Shown here in pieces: positions 1 to 9,500 of a stretch of DNA of 60,752 nt (position 1 is the stretch's first letter; every line of letters starts with the position of its first letter). The notes beneath the pieces were generated by a model. That model searched no databases. It saw only the letters and a list, made by a program, of their open reading frames with translations, and was not told the origin of the DNA. The DNA is from Sunxiuqinia elliptica (lineage in GTDB: Bacteria > Bacteroidota > Bacteroidia > Bacteroidales > Prolixibacteraceae), in the NCBI RefSeq assembly GCF_900113005.1, contig NZ_FONW01000019.1, forward strand, positions 1-60,752, given 5' to 3'. The translations under genes were made by a program, and so were the position numbers.

Positions 1-59
1 GAAATCAAAGTCCTCTGGAGAAACCTAAACTTAGAAACCTTATAAATCACTAAATAGAG

Positions 60-1565
60 ATGAAGAATATAAGCAGAAGAAAATTTGTAAAAGCAACTGC
101 CCTGGCAGGCGCTGCATTCTCAGTAGTCCCAAGTACCGTTATGGGAAAATCATTTGGACATACTGCGCCGAGTGATAAACTGAATATCGCCGGAGTTGGT
201 GTCGGTGGAATGGGACGTAACAACCTGCGTAACATGAGCGCTGAAAACATTGTAGCTCTGTGTGATGTGGATTGGAAATATGCCGATAAAACATTTAAAG
301 ATTATCCGAAGGCAGAACGATTTAATGACTGGCGCGAGATGCTGGATAAAATGGGTAACTCAATCGACGCGGTAATGGTGGCAACGCCAGACCATACCCA
401 CGCTGGTGTAACAGCACACGCCATGACTTTAGGCAAGCATGTTTACACACAAAAGCCTTTAACACACTCGGTATATGAATCACGCCTGTTGACCAAACTG
501 GCTGAAAAATATGGTGTTGCTACGCAAATGGGTAACCAGGGGAACTCAGGTGACGACATTCGTCGTGTTTGCGAGTGGATCTGGTCCGGAGCCATTGGCG
601 AAGTGACTGAAGTACATGCCTGGACTGACCGTCCGATCTGGCCACAAGGGTTGCAACGCCCAACTGAGAACGTGAAAGTTCCAAAAACCCTGGATTGGGA
701 TCTGTTTTTAGGGCCGGCTGCTTACCGTCCTTATCATCCTTCATACACACCCTGGAACTGGCGTGGCTGGTGGGATTACGGTACTGGCGCCTTAGGCGAT
801 ATGGCTTGTCACGTACTTGATCCGGTTTTCTGGGCCCTGAATTTAAAATACCCTTCAAAAGTTGAGGCTTCTTCAACGCTTGTAAATACCGAGAGTGCTC
901 CTCATGCCGAAAAGGTAACTTATACGTTCCCTGCCCGCAAAAACATGCCTGATGTTGGTATGCCAGAGGTTAAAGTGGTATGGTACGACGGTGGTTTCCT
1001 TCCTGAACGTCCGATTGAACTTCCTGATGGTGAAGTTTTAGGTAAAGACAGCGGCGGTGGTTTGCTGTTTGTGGGAACCAAAGGTAAGATCATGACCAGC
1101 TATTATGGTATGCAGCCTACCTTGTTGCCTTACGAAAGAATGGAAGACTTTAAAGAGCCAACACCAACGATTGCTCGTATCCCTGGTTCAGAAGCCGGCC
1201 CTTGGTCGGGAGCACACGAGCGTGACTGGATCCGTGCCTGTAAAGAATCGAAAGGCAGCCGAAAAGAGGCAAGTGCCAACTTCGCATACTCCGGACCATT
1301 CAACGAAATGGTTGTGATGGGAGTGCTGGCCGTACGTCTGCAGTCGCTGAACCGGACCCTTCACTGGGATGGTGAAAATATGCGTTTTACGAATATTTCT
1401 GATTCAGATAAGATTAAAGTGGTAACCGTTGATAAGTTTGAAGTGGTGGATGGCGATCCTCGTTTCGATCGTCAGTTTGCTGATTTCAATGCGAAAGCGA
1501 TTTCAGAAGAGTGGATTAACCACACCTATCGCGAAGGATGGGCTTTGCCACCAATGCCTAAATAG
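60..1565 (+). CDS. Tat-exported Gfo/Idh/MocA family oxidoreductase
   Basis: A 501-residue NAD(P)-dependent sugar or polyol dehydrogenase-like protein. The N-terminus carries a twin-arginine signal (SRRKFVKATALAG), so it is probably exported folded with its cofactor. A Rossmann motif GVGVGGMGRNN follows near residue 45, then ATPDHTHA and, in place of the usual EKP, the sequence TQKPLTH. The C-terminal half has the WWDYGTGALGDMACH stretch typical of this exported Bacteroidota group. The following gene encodes a sugar isomerase/epimerase-like protein, and the two often occur together in glycan loci. The exact substrate cannot be read from the sequence. Family assignment is confident. Confidence 0.93.
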   Translation: MKNISRRKFVKATALAGAAFSVVPSTVMGKSFGHTAPSDKLNIAGVGVGGMGRNNLRNMSAENIVALCDVDWKYADKTFKDYPKAERFNDWREMLDKMGNSIDAVMVATPDHTHAGVTAHAMTLGKHVYTQKPLTHSVYESRLLTKLAEKYGVATQMGNQGNSGDDIRRVCEWIWSGAIGEVTEVHAWTDRPIWPQGLQRPTENVKVPKTLDWDLFLGPAAYRPYHPSYTPWNWRGWWDYGTGALGDMACHVLDPVFWALNLKYPSKVEASSTLVNTESAPHAEKVTYTFPARKNMPDVGMPEVKVVWYDGGFLPERPIELPDGEVLGKDSGGGLLFVGTKGKIMTSYYGMQPTLLPYERMEDFKEPTPTIARIPGSEAGPWSGAHERDWIRACKESKGSRKEASANFAYSGPFNEMVVMGVLAVRLQSLNRTLHWDGENMRFTNISDSDKIKVVTVDKFEVVDGDPRFDRQFADFNAKAISEEWINHTYREGWALPPMPK

Positions 1566-1587
1566 GCTAAAAGCAAAATACTTTAAT

Positions 1588-1615
1588 GGAGAAACTGGTG
1601 CAAGCTGGTTTCTCC
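1588..1615 (+). other. Intergenic hairpin
   Basis: An 8-bp perfect stem (GGAGAAAC / GTTTCTCC) with a 12-nt loop lies between the oxidoreductase and the isomerase-like gene. No T-run follows, so it is a weak terminator or an mRNA processing/stability hairpin rather than a clear operon end. Confidence 0.35.
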
Positions 1616-1659
1616 TGTTAGAACACAAAACCAACAACAAACACTAAAATTGAAGGATA

Positions 1660-2517
1660 ATGAGACAAACAATGAAGACTTGTGGTCTTTTTTTAATTGC
1701 ATTAGTAATGGCATTTCCAGTAGTAGCTCAACCAAGTAAAAAATTAAAGAAAGCCGGATGGGAACTAGGTGTTCAGAGTTATACGTTTCACCGTTTTACC
1801 TTTCAGGAAGCAGTAGATAAAGCGCAGGAATTGGGCTTGAACTACATGGAAGTTTACTACGGACAGCCATTGGGAAAAGACATTGAAGGAACCATGGATT
1901 TCAAAATGGATAAAGCCACCCAAAAAGAGGTGTTGAAATATGCTAAATCCAAAGGCGTAAAAATTAAGGCCAGTGGTGTGGTTATTTGTAAAGATGAAGC
2001 AGAATGGGAACAACTGTTCCAGTTTGCGGATGCCATGGGCATTGAAATTATCACCTGCGAGCCCGAATACAAACACCTGAAGTTTGTTGATCAGCTGGCC
2101 AACAAGTACAAAATTGATGTGGCCATTCACAATCACCCTAAACCATCCAATTACTGGTCGCCTGAGTTATTCATGAAAGCTGTTGATGGCTTGAGCGATC
2201 GCATTGGGGCATGTGCTGATGTTGGTCACTGGAAACGGATGGGCATTGATCCGGTTGAAGGGTTGAAACAATATGGAAGCCGTTTGAAATCGCTTCACTT
2301 TAAAGACATCAAAGAAAAAGTGGAAGGCGAAGCCGAACAGCATGATGTAATTTGGGGAACAGGAATCCTGCCTTTGAAAGACATGTTGGAAGTTTTGAAA
2401 GAGGAAAAATTTGAAGGATTATTCTCCATCGAATATGAATACAACTGGGACAACTCAGTGCCTGATATCAAAAAGAACATCGCTTACTTCAATCAGGTAG
2501 TTGATGAACTATTCTAG
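1660..2517 (+). CDS. Secreted sugar phosphate isomerase/epimerase-like TIM-barrel protein
   Basis: A 285-residue xylose-isomerase-like TIM barrel (AP endonuclease 2 superfamily). A signal peptide ends near VVAQ, so it is probably periplasmic. Motifs typical of the family are LGVQSYTFHRF at the barrel start, DVAIHNHPKP, CADVGHWKRMG and SLHFKD, which supply metal-binding Glu/Asp/His residues. Two ATGs in frame are possible: 1660, which has AAGGAT close upstream, and 1672, which gives the cleaner signal peptide MKTCGLFLIALVMAF. It sits 95 nt after the Gfo/Idh oxidoreductase and is probably co-transcribed with it. The specific sugar is unknown. Confidence 0.88.
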   Translation: MRQTMKTCGLFLIALVMAFPVVAQPSKKLKKAGWELGVQSYTFHRFTFQEAVDKAQELGLNYMEVYYGQPLGKDIEGTMDFKMDKATQKEVLKYAKSKGVKIKASGVVICKDEAEWEQLFQFADAMGIEIITCEPEYKHLKFVDQLANKYKIDVAIHNHPKPSNYWSPELFMKAVDGLSDRIGACADVGHWKRMGIDPVEGLKQYGSRLKSLHFKDIKEKVEGEAEQHDVIWGTGILPLKDMLEVLKEEKFEGLFSIEYEYNWDNSVPDIKKNIAYFNQVVDELF

Positions 2518-2577
2518 CGATAACCCAAACTTATCCTCAAAAAATATAATCTTATTACTACATATTCTTCCCTTTTC

Positions 2578-2625
2578 AGCCAACTCTTTATCAGCAATTC
2601 AATCTGATAGGAGTTGGCTTTCTTT
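2578..2625 (+). terminator. Rho-independent terminator after the isomerase-like gene
   Basis: Inverted repeat AGCCAACTC / GAGTTGGCT followed by TTCTTT. It ends the oxidoreductase-isomerase transcript before the GH9 gene. Confidence 0.7.
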
Positions 2626-2784
2626 AGCAATAAAGAAGCATTTGATCATTTCAACAGTTCATTATCACCAAGCTTTTAATTCAGTAAAAAAGGCAGGTTA
2701 TTCAGCATATACTTCCTAAAATCCGACATTTTTTAGATAGTTTTATAGGTACAAACAACTACTTACTTTAATCGTTAAACACTT

Positions 2785-4572
2785 ATGAAAAAACTCATCT
2801 TAACCATGTTCGCAATGGCTACGTTCCAATTTTCTCAAGCAAAAGACCCCGTCACTCCCCAAGTGCTGACCAACCACATCGGTTACGAAACCACTGGCTT
2901 TAAGCAAGCGACTATTCTGGGCTTTGAAGGAGATCATTTTGATTCTTTTAAAATCATTAATAACCACACGAAACAAGAAGTAACTTCCGGAGAAGTGACT
3001 GCCGTCGGAAAAGTTGACAACTGGAAAAACTGGTTGTTCTGGACGCTTGATTTCACCTCGCTGGAAACTCCAGGTGAATACATAATTCAAACGTCCTCTC
3101 AAGGAAAAACCTATTACTCCTATCCTTTTCAAATTCAAGAGCAAATTCTGGAGCGAAATACCATTTCTGATATTGTTTATTATTTCAGAGGACAACGGGC
3201 TGTTGGGTTATTTGAAAAAGCCGATGCAGAACTACCGGTAATGAAAAATGAAAATGGAGAAGAAGTAATCGTCAAACGCATTGATGCACGCGGAGGTTGG
3301 GCTGATGCGACTGGTGACTACTCCAAAGTATTCTCTCACCTATCCTACTCCGAATTTTTCAATCCTCAACAAATTCCGTTAACTGTTTGGAGCTTGTTCA
3401 AATCTTACGAAGAGATTTGTCGACGTAATGAAAAAGGCTTGGCGCAAGTCAAAAAGCGGATGATTGATGAAGCCATCTATGGAGCAGATTACCTGGTCAA
3501 TGTCAAAATCCCAAATGGTTCTTTTTACCGTTCGGTTTCTTGCTGGGGGAAAAAGCTTCCTTCTGATCGAAAAATTGAGCTGGTCGATCCCGAAACCAAT
3601 GAGTACAACACCAACTACCGCGAAGGAGCTGGCGTAGCGATTGCCGCATTGGCTATGGCCAGTATGAACGAATTCTCTGGCCAATATTCCTCAGAAAAAT
3701 ACCTCGAAACTGCGGAAGAAGCCTTTCATTTTTTAGAAGCCAATAATCAACGTTTAATCATTGGTGGCAAAGAAAACATTGTTGATGATTATTGCGCCTT
3801 GGTTGCTGCTGTTGAATTGTATAAAGCAAGCAAGAAACAAGTCTACAAAGATGCGGCTGACAAAAGAGCCAATAAATTGATGAACCGCTTAACAACTAAT
3901 GACAGCTATCAAAATTATTGGCGAGCTGACGATCAAGACCGTCCGTTCTTTCATGCAGCTGATGCCGGATTCCCGGTAGTAAGCCTTTTGGGCTACATTC
4001 AAATTGTTGATGAGGCCAAAAAGCAACAAGTTTTAGAAGTGGTCAAAAAATCGTTGCATTTTGACTTGGCTATTTCTGAAGAGGTCAACAATCCTTTTAA
4101 CTATGTGCGTCAGTACGTGCAACATAAGGGTGGCAAAAGAGAAAGCGGTTTTTTCTTTATTCACGATTCAGAAACAGCTCCTTGGTGGCAAGGTGAGAAT
4201 GCCCGTTTAGGCTCCATGGCAACTGCGATGAAACTGGCAGCCCAGCATTTCGAAAATGACCAGGCTTTTGCTCGTCAACTCAAAAAATACGCTCAAAGTC
4301 AACTCAACTGGGTACTCGGATTAAACCCTTTTAACTCCTGTATGCTTGAAGGCTCTGGCTACAACAATCCGCAGTACTTGTTTTTTGGCTCCTACGAATA
4401 CAAAAATGCTCCAGGAGGAATTGTCAATGGAATTACAGCAGGATTAACAGACTATCATGACATTGATTTTCAAAAAGGTTATGCTGAAACAGGCAACGAC
4501 GATGATTGGCGCTGGGTTGAACAGTGGCTTCCTCATACTTCCTGGTTCCTTTATGCCGTTTCATTAAAATAA
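2785..4572 (+). CDS. Glycoside hydrolase family 9 enzyme with N-terminal Ig-like (CelD_N) domain
   Basis: A 595-residue secreted protein. A signal peptide (MKKLILTMFAMATFQFSQA) is followed by a CelD_N Ig-like domain (about 25-115; starts VLTNHIGYETTGFKQATI) and an alpha6/alpha6-barrel GH9 domain to the C-terminus. The GH9 nucleophile-side motif is GGWADATGDYSK at residues 170-181, one residue longer than the usual GGWxDAGDY form. C-terminal blocks NWVLGLNPFNSCM and DDDWRWVEQWLPHTSWFL correspond to the conserved substrate-binding and general-acid region. Family members cleave beta-1,4-glucans or release terminal sugars from them. Strong terminators on both sides make it a monocistronic unit beside the SusCD locus. 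Endo or exo action cannot be told from sequence. Confidence 0.88.
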   Translation: MKKLILTMFAMATFQFSQAKDPVTPQVLTNHIGYETTGFKQATILGFEGDHFDSFKIINNHTKQEVTSGEVTAVGKVDNWKNWLFWTLDFTSLETPGEYIIQTSSQGKTYYSYPFQIQEQILERNTISDIVYYFRGQRAVGLFEKADAELPVMKNENGEEVIVKRIDARGGWADATGDYSKVFSHLSYSEFFNPQQIPLTVWSLFKSYEEICRRNEKGLAQVKKRMIDEAIYGADYLVNVKIPNGSFYRSVSCWGKKLPSDRKIELVDPETNEYNTNYREGAGVAIAALAMASMNEFSGQYSSEKYLETAEEAFHFLEANNQRLIIGGKENIVDDYCALVAAVELYKASKKQVYKDAADKRANKLMNRLTTNDSYQNYWRADDQDRPFFHAADAGFPVVSLLGYIQIVDEAKKQQVLEVVKKSLHFDLAISEEVNNPFNYVRQYVQHKGGKRESGFFFIHDSETAPWWQGENARLGSMATAMKLAAQHFENDQAFARQLKKYAQSQLNWVLGLNPFNSCMLEGSGYNNPQYLFFGSYEYKNAPGGIVNGITAGLTDYHDIDFQKGYAETGNDDDWRWVEQWLPHTSWFLYAVSLK

Positions 4573-4600
4573 GCTAACAAAACAAAATCAGATGTATACT

Positions 4601-4640
4601 AAAAGGACTGATTGCTCTCAGCAATCAGTCCTTTTCTTTT
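4601..4640 (+). terminator. Strong Rho-independent terminator after GH9
   Basis: A perfect 15-bp stem (AAAAGGACTGATTGC / GCAATCAGTCCTTTT) with a 5-nt loop, followed by CTTTT. It separates the GH9 gene from the sigma/anti-sigma unit. Confidence 0.9.
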
Positions 4641-4667
4641 ACGACAACAACCTATATTACAACACAC

Positions 4668-4691
4668 TACAATAGACTTTATTCTATTGTA
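4668..4691. promoter_or_regulatory. Inverted repeat upstream of the ECF sigma gene
   Basis: TACAATAG and CTATTGTA form a perfect 8-bp inverted repeat with an 8-nt spacer. It lies about 10 nt upstream of the TTTG at 4701. It could be an operator for the sigma gene or part of a transcript-end structure. No cognate regulator is identified. Confidence 0.4.
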
Positions 4692-4700
4692 CAAATCCCC

Positions 4701-4734
4701 TTTGTATTAGATCAATCATTTTTTCTTAAACTTG
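4701..4734 (+). promoter_or_regulatory. Possible Bacteroidota-type promoter of the ECF sigma gene
   Basis: TTTG at 4701-4704 and TAAACTTG at 4727-4734 resemble the -33 TTTG and -7 TAnnTTTG boxes, with a 22-nt spacer. That spacing is slightly long and the -7 box has one mismatch. The sigma start codon follows at 4757. Confidence 0.35.
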
Positions 4735-4756
4735 TAGCAACTTTTGAATTGGGGCA

Positions 4757-5359
4757 ATGGTGATTGAAAGCAAGGGAAGACACAAGTTTGAAAAATTTAA
4801 AACTGAATTATCGCAAGAATCTTTTGCGACATTCTTCGACGCTTATTTCCTCCGGTTGAGTCAGTTTGCCTGCTCCATCGTCAAATCAAATTTGTTAGCC
4901 GAAGAGATTGTTCTCGATGTATTTTTAAAGCTCTGGGAAAGCAGATCCGATTTAACGAAAATAAAAAACATTGAACCCTACCTTTACATTTCAACAAGAA
5001 ACAAAGCGATTTCCACTTTACGGAAAGAAACCAAATTTCATTTTGATCTCATAGAAGACTCAGAAATAAAGCTTACTGACTACAAGCCATCAGCCGAAGT
5101 TGATCTTATTGAGCATGAACTGTTTGACACCCTCAATAAAACAGTTGCAAACTTACCCCCCAAATGCAAGATCATTTTCAAACTGATTCGGGAGGACGGA
5201 CTTAACAGGCAGGAAGTTGCTGAAATTCTTAATATTTCTGTAAAAACGGTTGACAATCAATTAGCCATCGCCATTCGCAAAATTGCAACAGTTCTGAACA
5301 TTGACTTGTCTAACCCACAAAATACACGCAAACTTAAAACACTGCTGCTTAGCCTTTAA
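4757..5359 (+). CDS. ECF-family RNA polymerase sigma factor
   Basis: A 200-residue sigma-70 family protein of the Bacteroidota ECF expansion. Region 2 is FDAYFLRLSQFACSIVKSN through AEEIVLDVFLKLWESR (about residues 27-65). Region 4 is LPPKCKIIFKLIREDGL and NRQEVAEILNISVKTVDNQ, a helix-turn-helix that reads the -35-type element. It is followed by a FecR anti-sigma gene and an STN-type SusC gene, the standard surface-signalling cascade. It therefore probably activates the downstream SusCD operon when the glycan binds SusC. Confidence 0.93.
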   Translation: MVIESKGRHKFEKFKTELSQESFATFFDAYFLRLSQFACSIVKSNLLAEEIVLDVFLKLWESRSDLTKIKNIEPYLYISTRNKAISTLRKETKFHFDLIEDSEIKLTDYKPSAEVDLIEHELFDTLNKTVANLPPKCKIIFKLIREDGLNRQEVAEILNISVKTVDNQLAIAIRKIATVLNIDLSNPQNTRKLKTLLLSL

Positions 5360-5475
5360 CCGCAGTCAAAACTTATCGTTCTAACTTTTTTATATTTTTT
5401 TCAGATTTCTTTTAGGGAGAATTAGAAAAGGCTGCGTCATTATCATGAAGAAGAGGATCAATAACGACAGAGGAG

Positions 5476-6465
5476 ATGAAAGATTTATCGCAGAGTATCG
5501 CCAGATTGCTGCAAAAAGCAGCAAGCAACAAAGACAAGGATTCGATTTCGGACTGGAAAAATCGGAATCCACAAAACGAACGTTTTTTACAAAACCTGGA
5601 AACTTATTGGAATTCACATGCTGATATATCCAGGTCTTCTTCCACATCCGAGGCAAGACAAAGATTAATCAGTCGTTTATCTCCAATTTCAGAGAAACGA
5701 CACACCAAAACCTTTTTCCTTGCTACCAAGTTGCAACGAATTGCAGCTATTTTAATACTCATCCTAACAATTACGGGGCTGTCTGTTTATCTTTCTTCTG
5801 AGTATATTTTCCCCACCCAAGCCAATTGGATTGAAATTTCGACCCAAGCAGGACAACAAAGTAAAGTAACACTCCCTGATGGCAGTTTGGTTTGGCTAAA
5901 CTCAAACACCCAATTGAAATACCAAATGCAACGTAAGACCAGAAAGGTTAACCTCTCTGGTGAAGCTTATTTTGAAGTTTATCATGCCGAAAAAAATCCG
6001 TTCGTTGTCGAAACATCGGAGGCAACCATCAAAGTCGTTGGGACCAAATTCAATCTATCTCATTATCCAGAGTCTAACATTACGGAGACCTCCTTACTCG
6101 AAGGAAAAATTGAGCTAACGATTGACCGAAACAATAAAACTGCGGTATTAAATCCTTCTGAAAAAGCAATATATAACGCAAAAGACCAAACCTTACAAGT
6201 ACTTCCAAGCCGTGTTTCGAATGATATATCCTGGAAAGAAGGGATCCTTTCTTTTGAAAATGTTCCATTCGTCAATTTCATTCAAAAATTAGAGCGCTTC
6301 TATGCGGTGGAATTTCAATATGATGAAAAACAATTTGAAAATAAACACTATACCGGTACCCTTGATAATTTGAGCATACAAAGTGTACTCGACTTTATTA
6401 ACCTAACAATACCTGTTAATTATGAAATAGACAACAAAACAATTCACTTAAAATCAAAACAATAG
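5476..6465 (+). CDS. FecR-family anti-sigma factor
   Basis: A 329-residue inner-membrane anti-sigma factor. A cytoplasmic N-terminal segment of about 87 residues binds the sigma factor. One transmembrane helix follows (about 88-108, RIAAILILILTITGLSVYL). Then come the periplasmic FecR domain (QAGQQSKVTLPDGSLVWLNS) and a C-terminal DUF4974 domain (VPFVNFIQKLERFYAVEF). AGGAG directly abuts the start ATG. In this class the periplasmic domain receives a signal from the STN domain of the cognate SusC, encoded next. Family and role by context are secure; direct partnership is inferred. Confidence 0.93.
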   Translation: MKDLSQSIARLLQKAASNKDKDSISDWKNRNPQNERFLQNLETYWNSHADISRSSSTSEARQRLISRLSPISEKRHTKTFFLATKLQRIAAILILILTITGLSVYLSSEYIFPTQANWIEISTQAGQQSKVTLPDGSLVWLNSNTQLKYQMQRKTRKVNLSGEAYFEVYHAEKNPFVVETSEATIKVVGTKFNLSHYPESNITETSLLEGKIELTIDRNNKTAVLNPSEKAIYNAKDQTLQVLPSRVSNDISWKEGILSFENVPFVNFIQKLERFYAVEFQYDEKQFENKHYTGTLDNLSIQSVLDFINLTIPVNYEIDNKTIHLKSKQ

Positions 6466-6553
6466 AAGAATAAAAAGAAGAAGGTGATATCCGCGCCAAC
6501 GTTATACCACCTCCTTAAATAATTGATTTAAAACTGTAAATCTTTTCGAAATT

Positions 6554-9500
6554 ATGAAAAAAAACCGATTATCTGACTCATCCAGATGGGTCAAATGGGA
6601 AAAACTACTACTTGTTATGAAACTTACGACATTACTGGTTTTAATTTTTGTGTTTAATGCTTCAGCAGAACTCTATTCGCAGAACTCAAAAATTTCACTT
6701 CGAGTTGAAGATGAATCGCTGAATGAGATTTTCAACAAAATTGAGGAGCAATCCGAATTCCGATTTTTCTATCAAAATGAACAGATTAAAGATGTAAAAA
6801 AGAAATCGGTAGATGTTTCTCAAAAAGACATTCATGAGCTTGTTGACAATTTACTATCTGAAACCAACCTGACCTTCAAGCTGGTTGATCGAAACATCAT
6901 TGTTTATCCACAGTCTCAGTTAAATGCTAGTCTTCAGCAAGAGAAAACTGTATCCGGAAACATCACAGATTCAGAAGGACAACCGCTTCCTGGAGTGACC
7001 ATTCTTATAAAAGGAACGACCAATGGAACCATCAGTGATTTTGACGGAAAGTATACAATCGCCAATGTTCCTGCCGGTTCTACCTTGGTATTCTCGTTTG
7101 TGGGAATGAGTGCCCAGGAAATTGTCGTGGCCAACCAAACGAGCATTGATATTGTGATGACCGAAGATGCCATTGGTATTGAAGAAGTTGTTGCAATTGG
7201 ATATGGTGTGCAAAAAAGAAGAAGCCTGACATCTTCCGTTGCTTCTGTAGATGTTGCGGAAGCCGTAAAAATTCCAACCTCCTCAGTCTCTCACACCTTA
7301 CAAGGAAGAGCTGCCGGGCTAAGCGTTAACTTAAACTCGGCACAACCCGGAGGAGCTGTAAAACTTCAAATCAGAGGATCAGCAACCAACCGCTCGCCTT
7401 TAATTGTTATTGATGGCATGCCAACTTCAGACTTTTCCCCTTCGAGTGTTGGTTATTTCGGTACAGGAGCTCTTGATGGCGTACTTTCTTCATTAAACCC
7501 CAATGACATTGAAAACATCGACATCTTAAAAGACGCATCTGCAACATCTATTTATGGTTCTAAAGCTGCTGGTGGAGTTATTCTAATAACAACTAAAAGA
7601 GGAAAAAAGGGAGAAGATAGATTCTCGGTCGACGTCAATGCTTCTACAGGAATTCAGGAAATGGTGAATTTACCAGAAATGTTGAACGCCGTTGATTACA
7701 TGAAAGAAACCAATCGTGTAAAAAGAGAAAAATGGCTATATGATAGCCGTACAGATGTTTATTCTTCAGTTCCAAAACCGAATGGCTGGGTTGCTCCAGG
7801 GGAGTTCTCTCCATATTTCTCAGCAGAACAGATTGCCGAATTTGAGAATGGAACCAGAACCGGAACAAACTGGACCGATGAGGTAACACGCACAGGAATG
7901 GTTCAGAATGTAGACTTATCCTTATCCGGAAACAGTAAAAATACCCGTTATTATGCTTCTTTTGGCGCTTTCGATCAAAAAGGGATTATCAAAAATAACA
8001 ACTTGTCAAAATATACTGGTCGAGTTAATGTTGACCAGGAAATTGGAGATAAAACAACTGTTGGGGTAACCATCAATTTTAGCCAGATCAACACAGATAA
8101 TGTATCTATCGGAAATGGTGGTCAATGGGAAAACAGCGGTGTTTTAATGAGTTCCTTGGTGTTCTCACCAACCTTGCCAGTTTACGATGAAAATGGAAAT
8201 TTTTCAACCAACGACCGGATGTCTGTACTTCCAAACCCTGTATCGTACCTTGATATTACCAACCAAACAACCATGGAGCGTTTCTTTAGCTCTGCTTTTC
8301 TGAAGTACAATATTCTGCCAGGGCTTTCCATAAAAACCCAATTAGGTTTTGACCGTAACGCCAGTGATAACTATGGCTATCTGCCGACAACTACCGTTCC
8401 TGGAGCCAGTTACAATGGCCGCGCTGACAGGTCGACAAATCAAAAAAGCAATTACCAGTTCCAAACCTTATTGAACTACATCAAAACATTTGGGGACAAC
8501 CATAACCTTTCGGCTACATTAGGTACCGAATACATGAAGTACAAATGGGAAAGTTTCTCGGCAAGAGCAACTGATTTTCCGTTTGATGGCATTTTATGGA
8601 ACAACATGAATTTGGGAGCCGAAAGACCACAAGTTTGGTCATCAGGAGGAAGCTCTGAAGTGATCTCTTACTTCCTTCGCGCTAGCTACGATTATGACTA
8701 TAAATACTTTGTTACTGCCAACCTTCGTGTAGACGGTTCGTCCAATTTCTCTCCAGAAAACCAATACGGAATATTTCCTGGAATTTCTCTTGGCTGGGAT
8801 ATTTCCAGAGAATCTTTTATGAGCTCTTCTTCACACTGGTTAAACCAATTAAAGCTTAGAGTTGGTTACGGACAAACCGGAAATGATAATATTGGGACCG
8901 CTTTTTCAGATTACTACAGTCCGGGTGCAAATACCATGTGGGGAAACTCCATTATATCAGGTGTAAGACTTGCTGGTTTGGGTAATCCTGATCTGAAATG
9001 GGAGAAACAAGAAGATATCAATGCTGGGTTGGACTTTTCACTTTTCAACCACCGAGTTGCTGGTTCGTTGGAATATTTCAACCGAACAATCAGTCGTATT
9101 TTAGGCACCAAAAATCTCTTAAGCTCAAATCCTGTTTCCAAAATTGCTTACAACCTGGATGCAAAAAAGCAAACTTACGGAACTGAGCTAACCTTGAATA
9201 CCAAAAATATTGTCTCGGATAAATTTAACTGGAACTCTGATATCACCTTCACCTATTATCGTGATCGTTGGTTGCAACGCGACCCAAGCTACGTGCTGGG
9301 AATCAACGAATCTCCAAAACAATATTTTGGTGAGCTTTGGTATTACGAAACAGATGGTTTAGTTGAAGTTGGAAGCACAGACCCACTAAACCTAATTCCT
9401 GGCACAGTTAAAATTGTCGATCGCGATGGCTACCTTCTGGATGATGACGGAAACAGGGTACTCGACAGCGATGGCAAACCTCAACGTTCAGGTAAGCCTG

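Noticed and set aside
520-876. 118-codon minus-strand frame inside the first oxidoreductase gene
   Set aside because: It is an antisense shadow of a conserved gene with clear family motifs.
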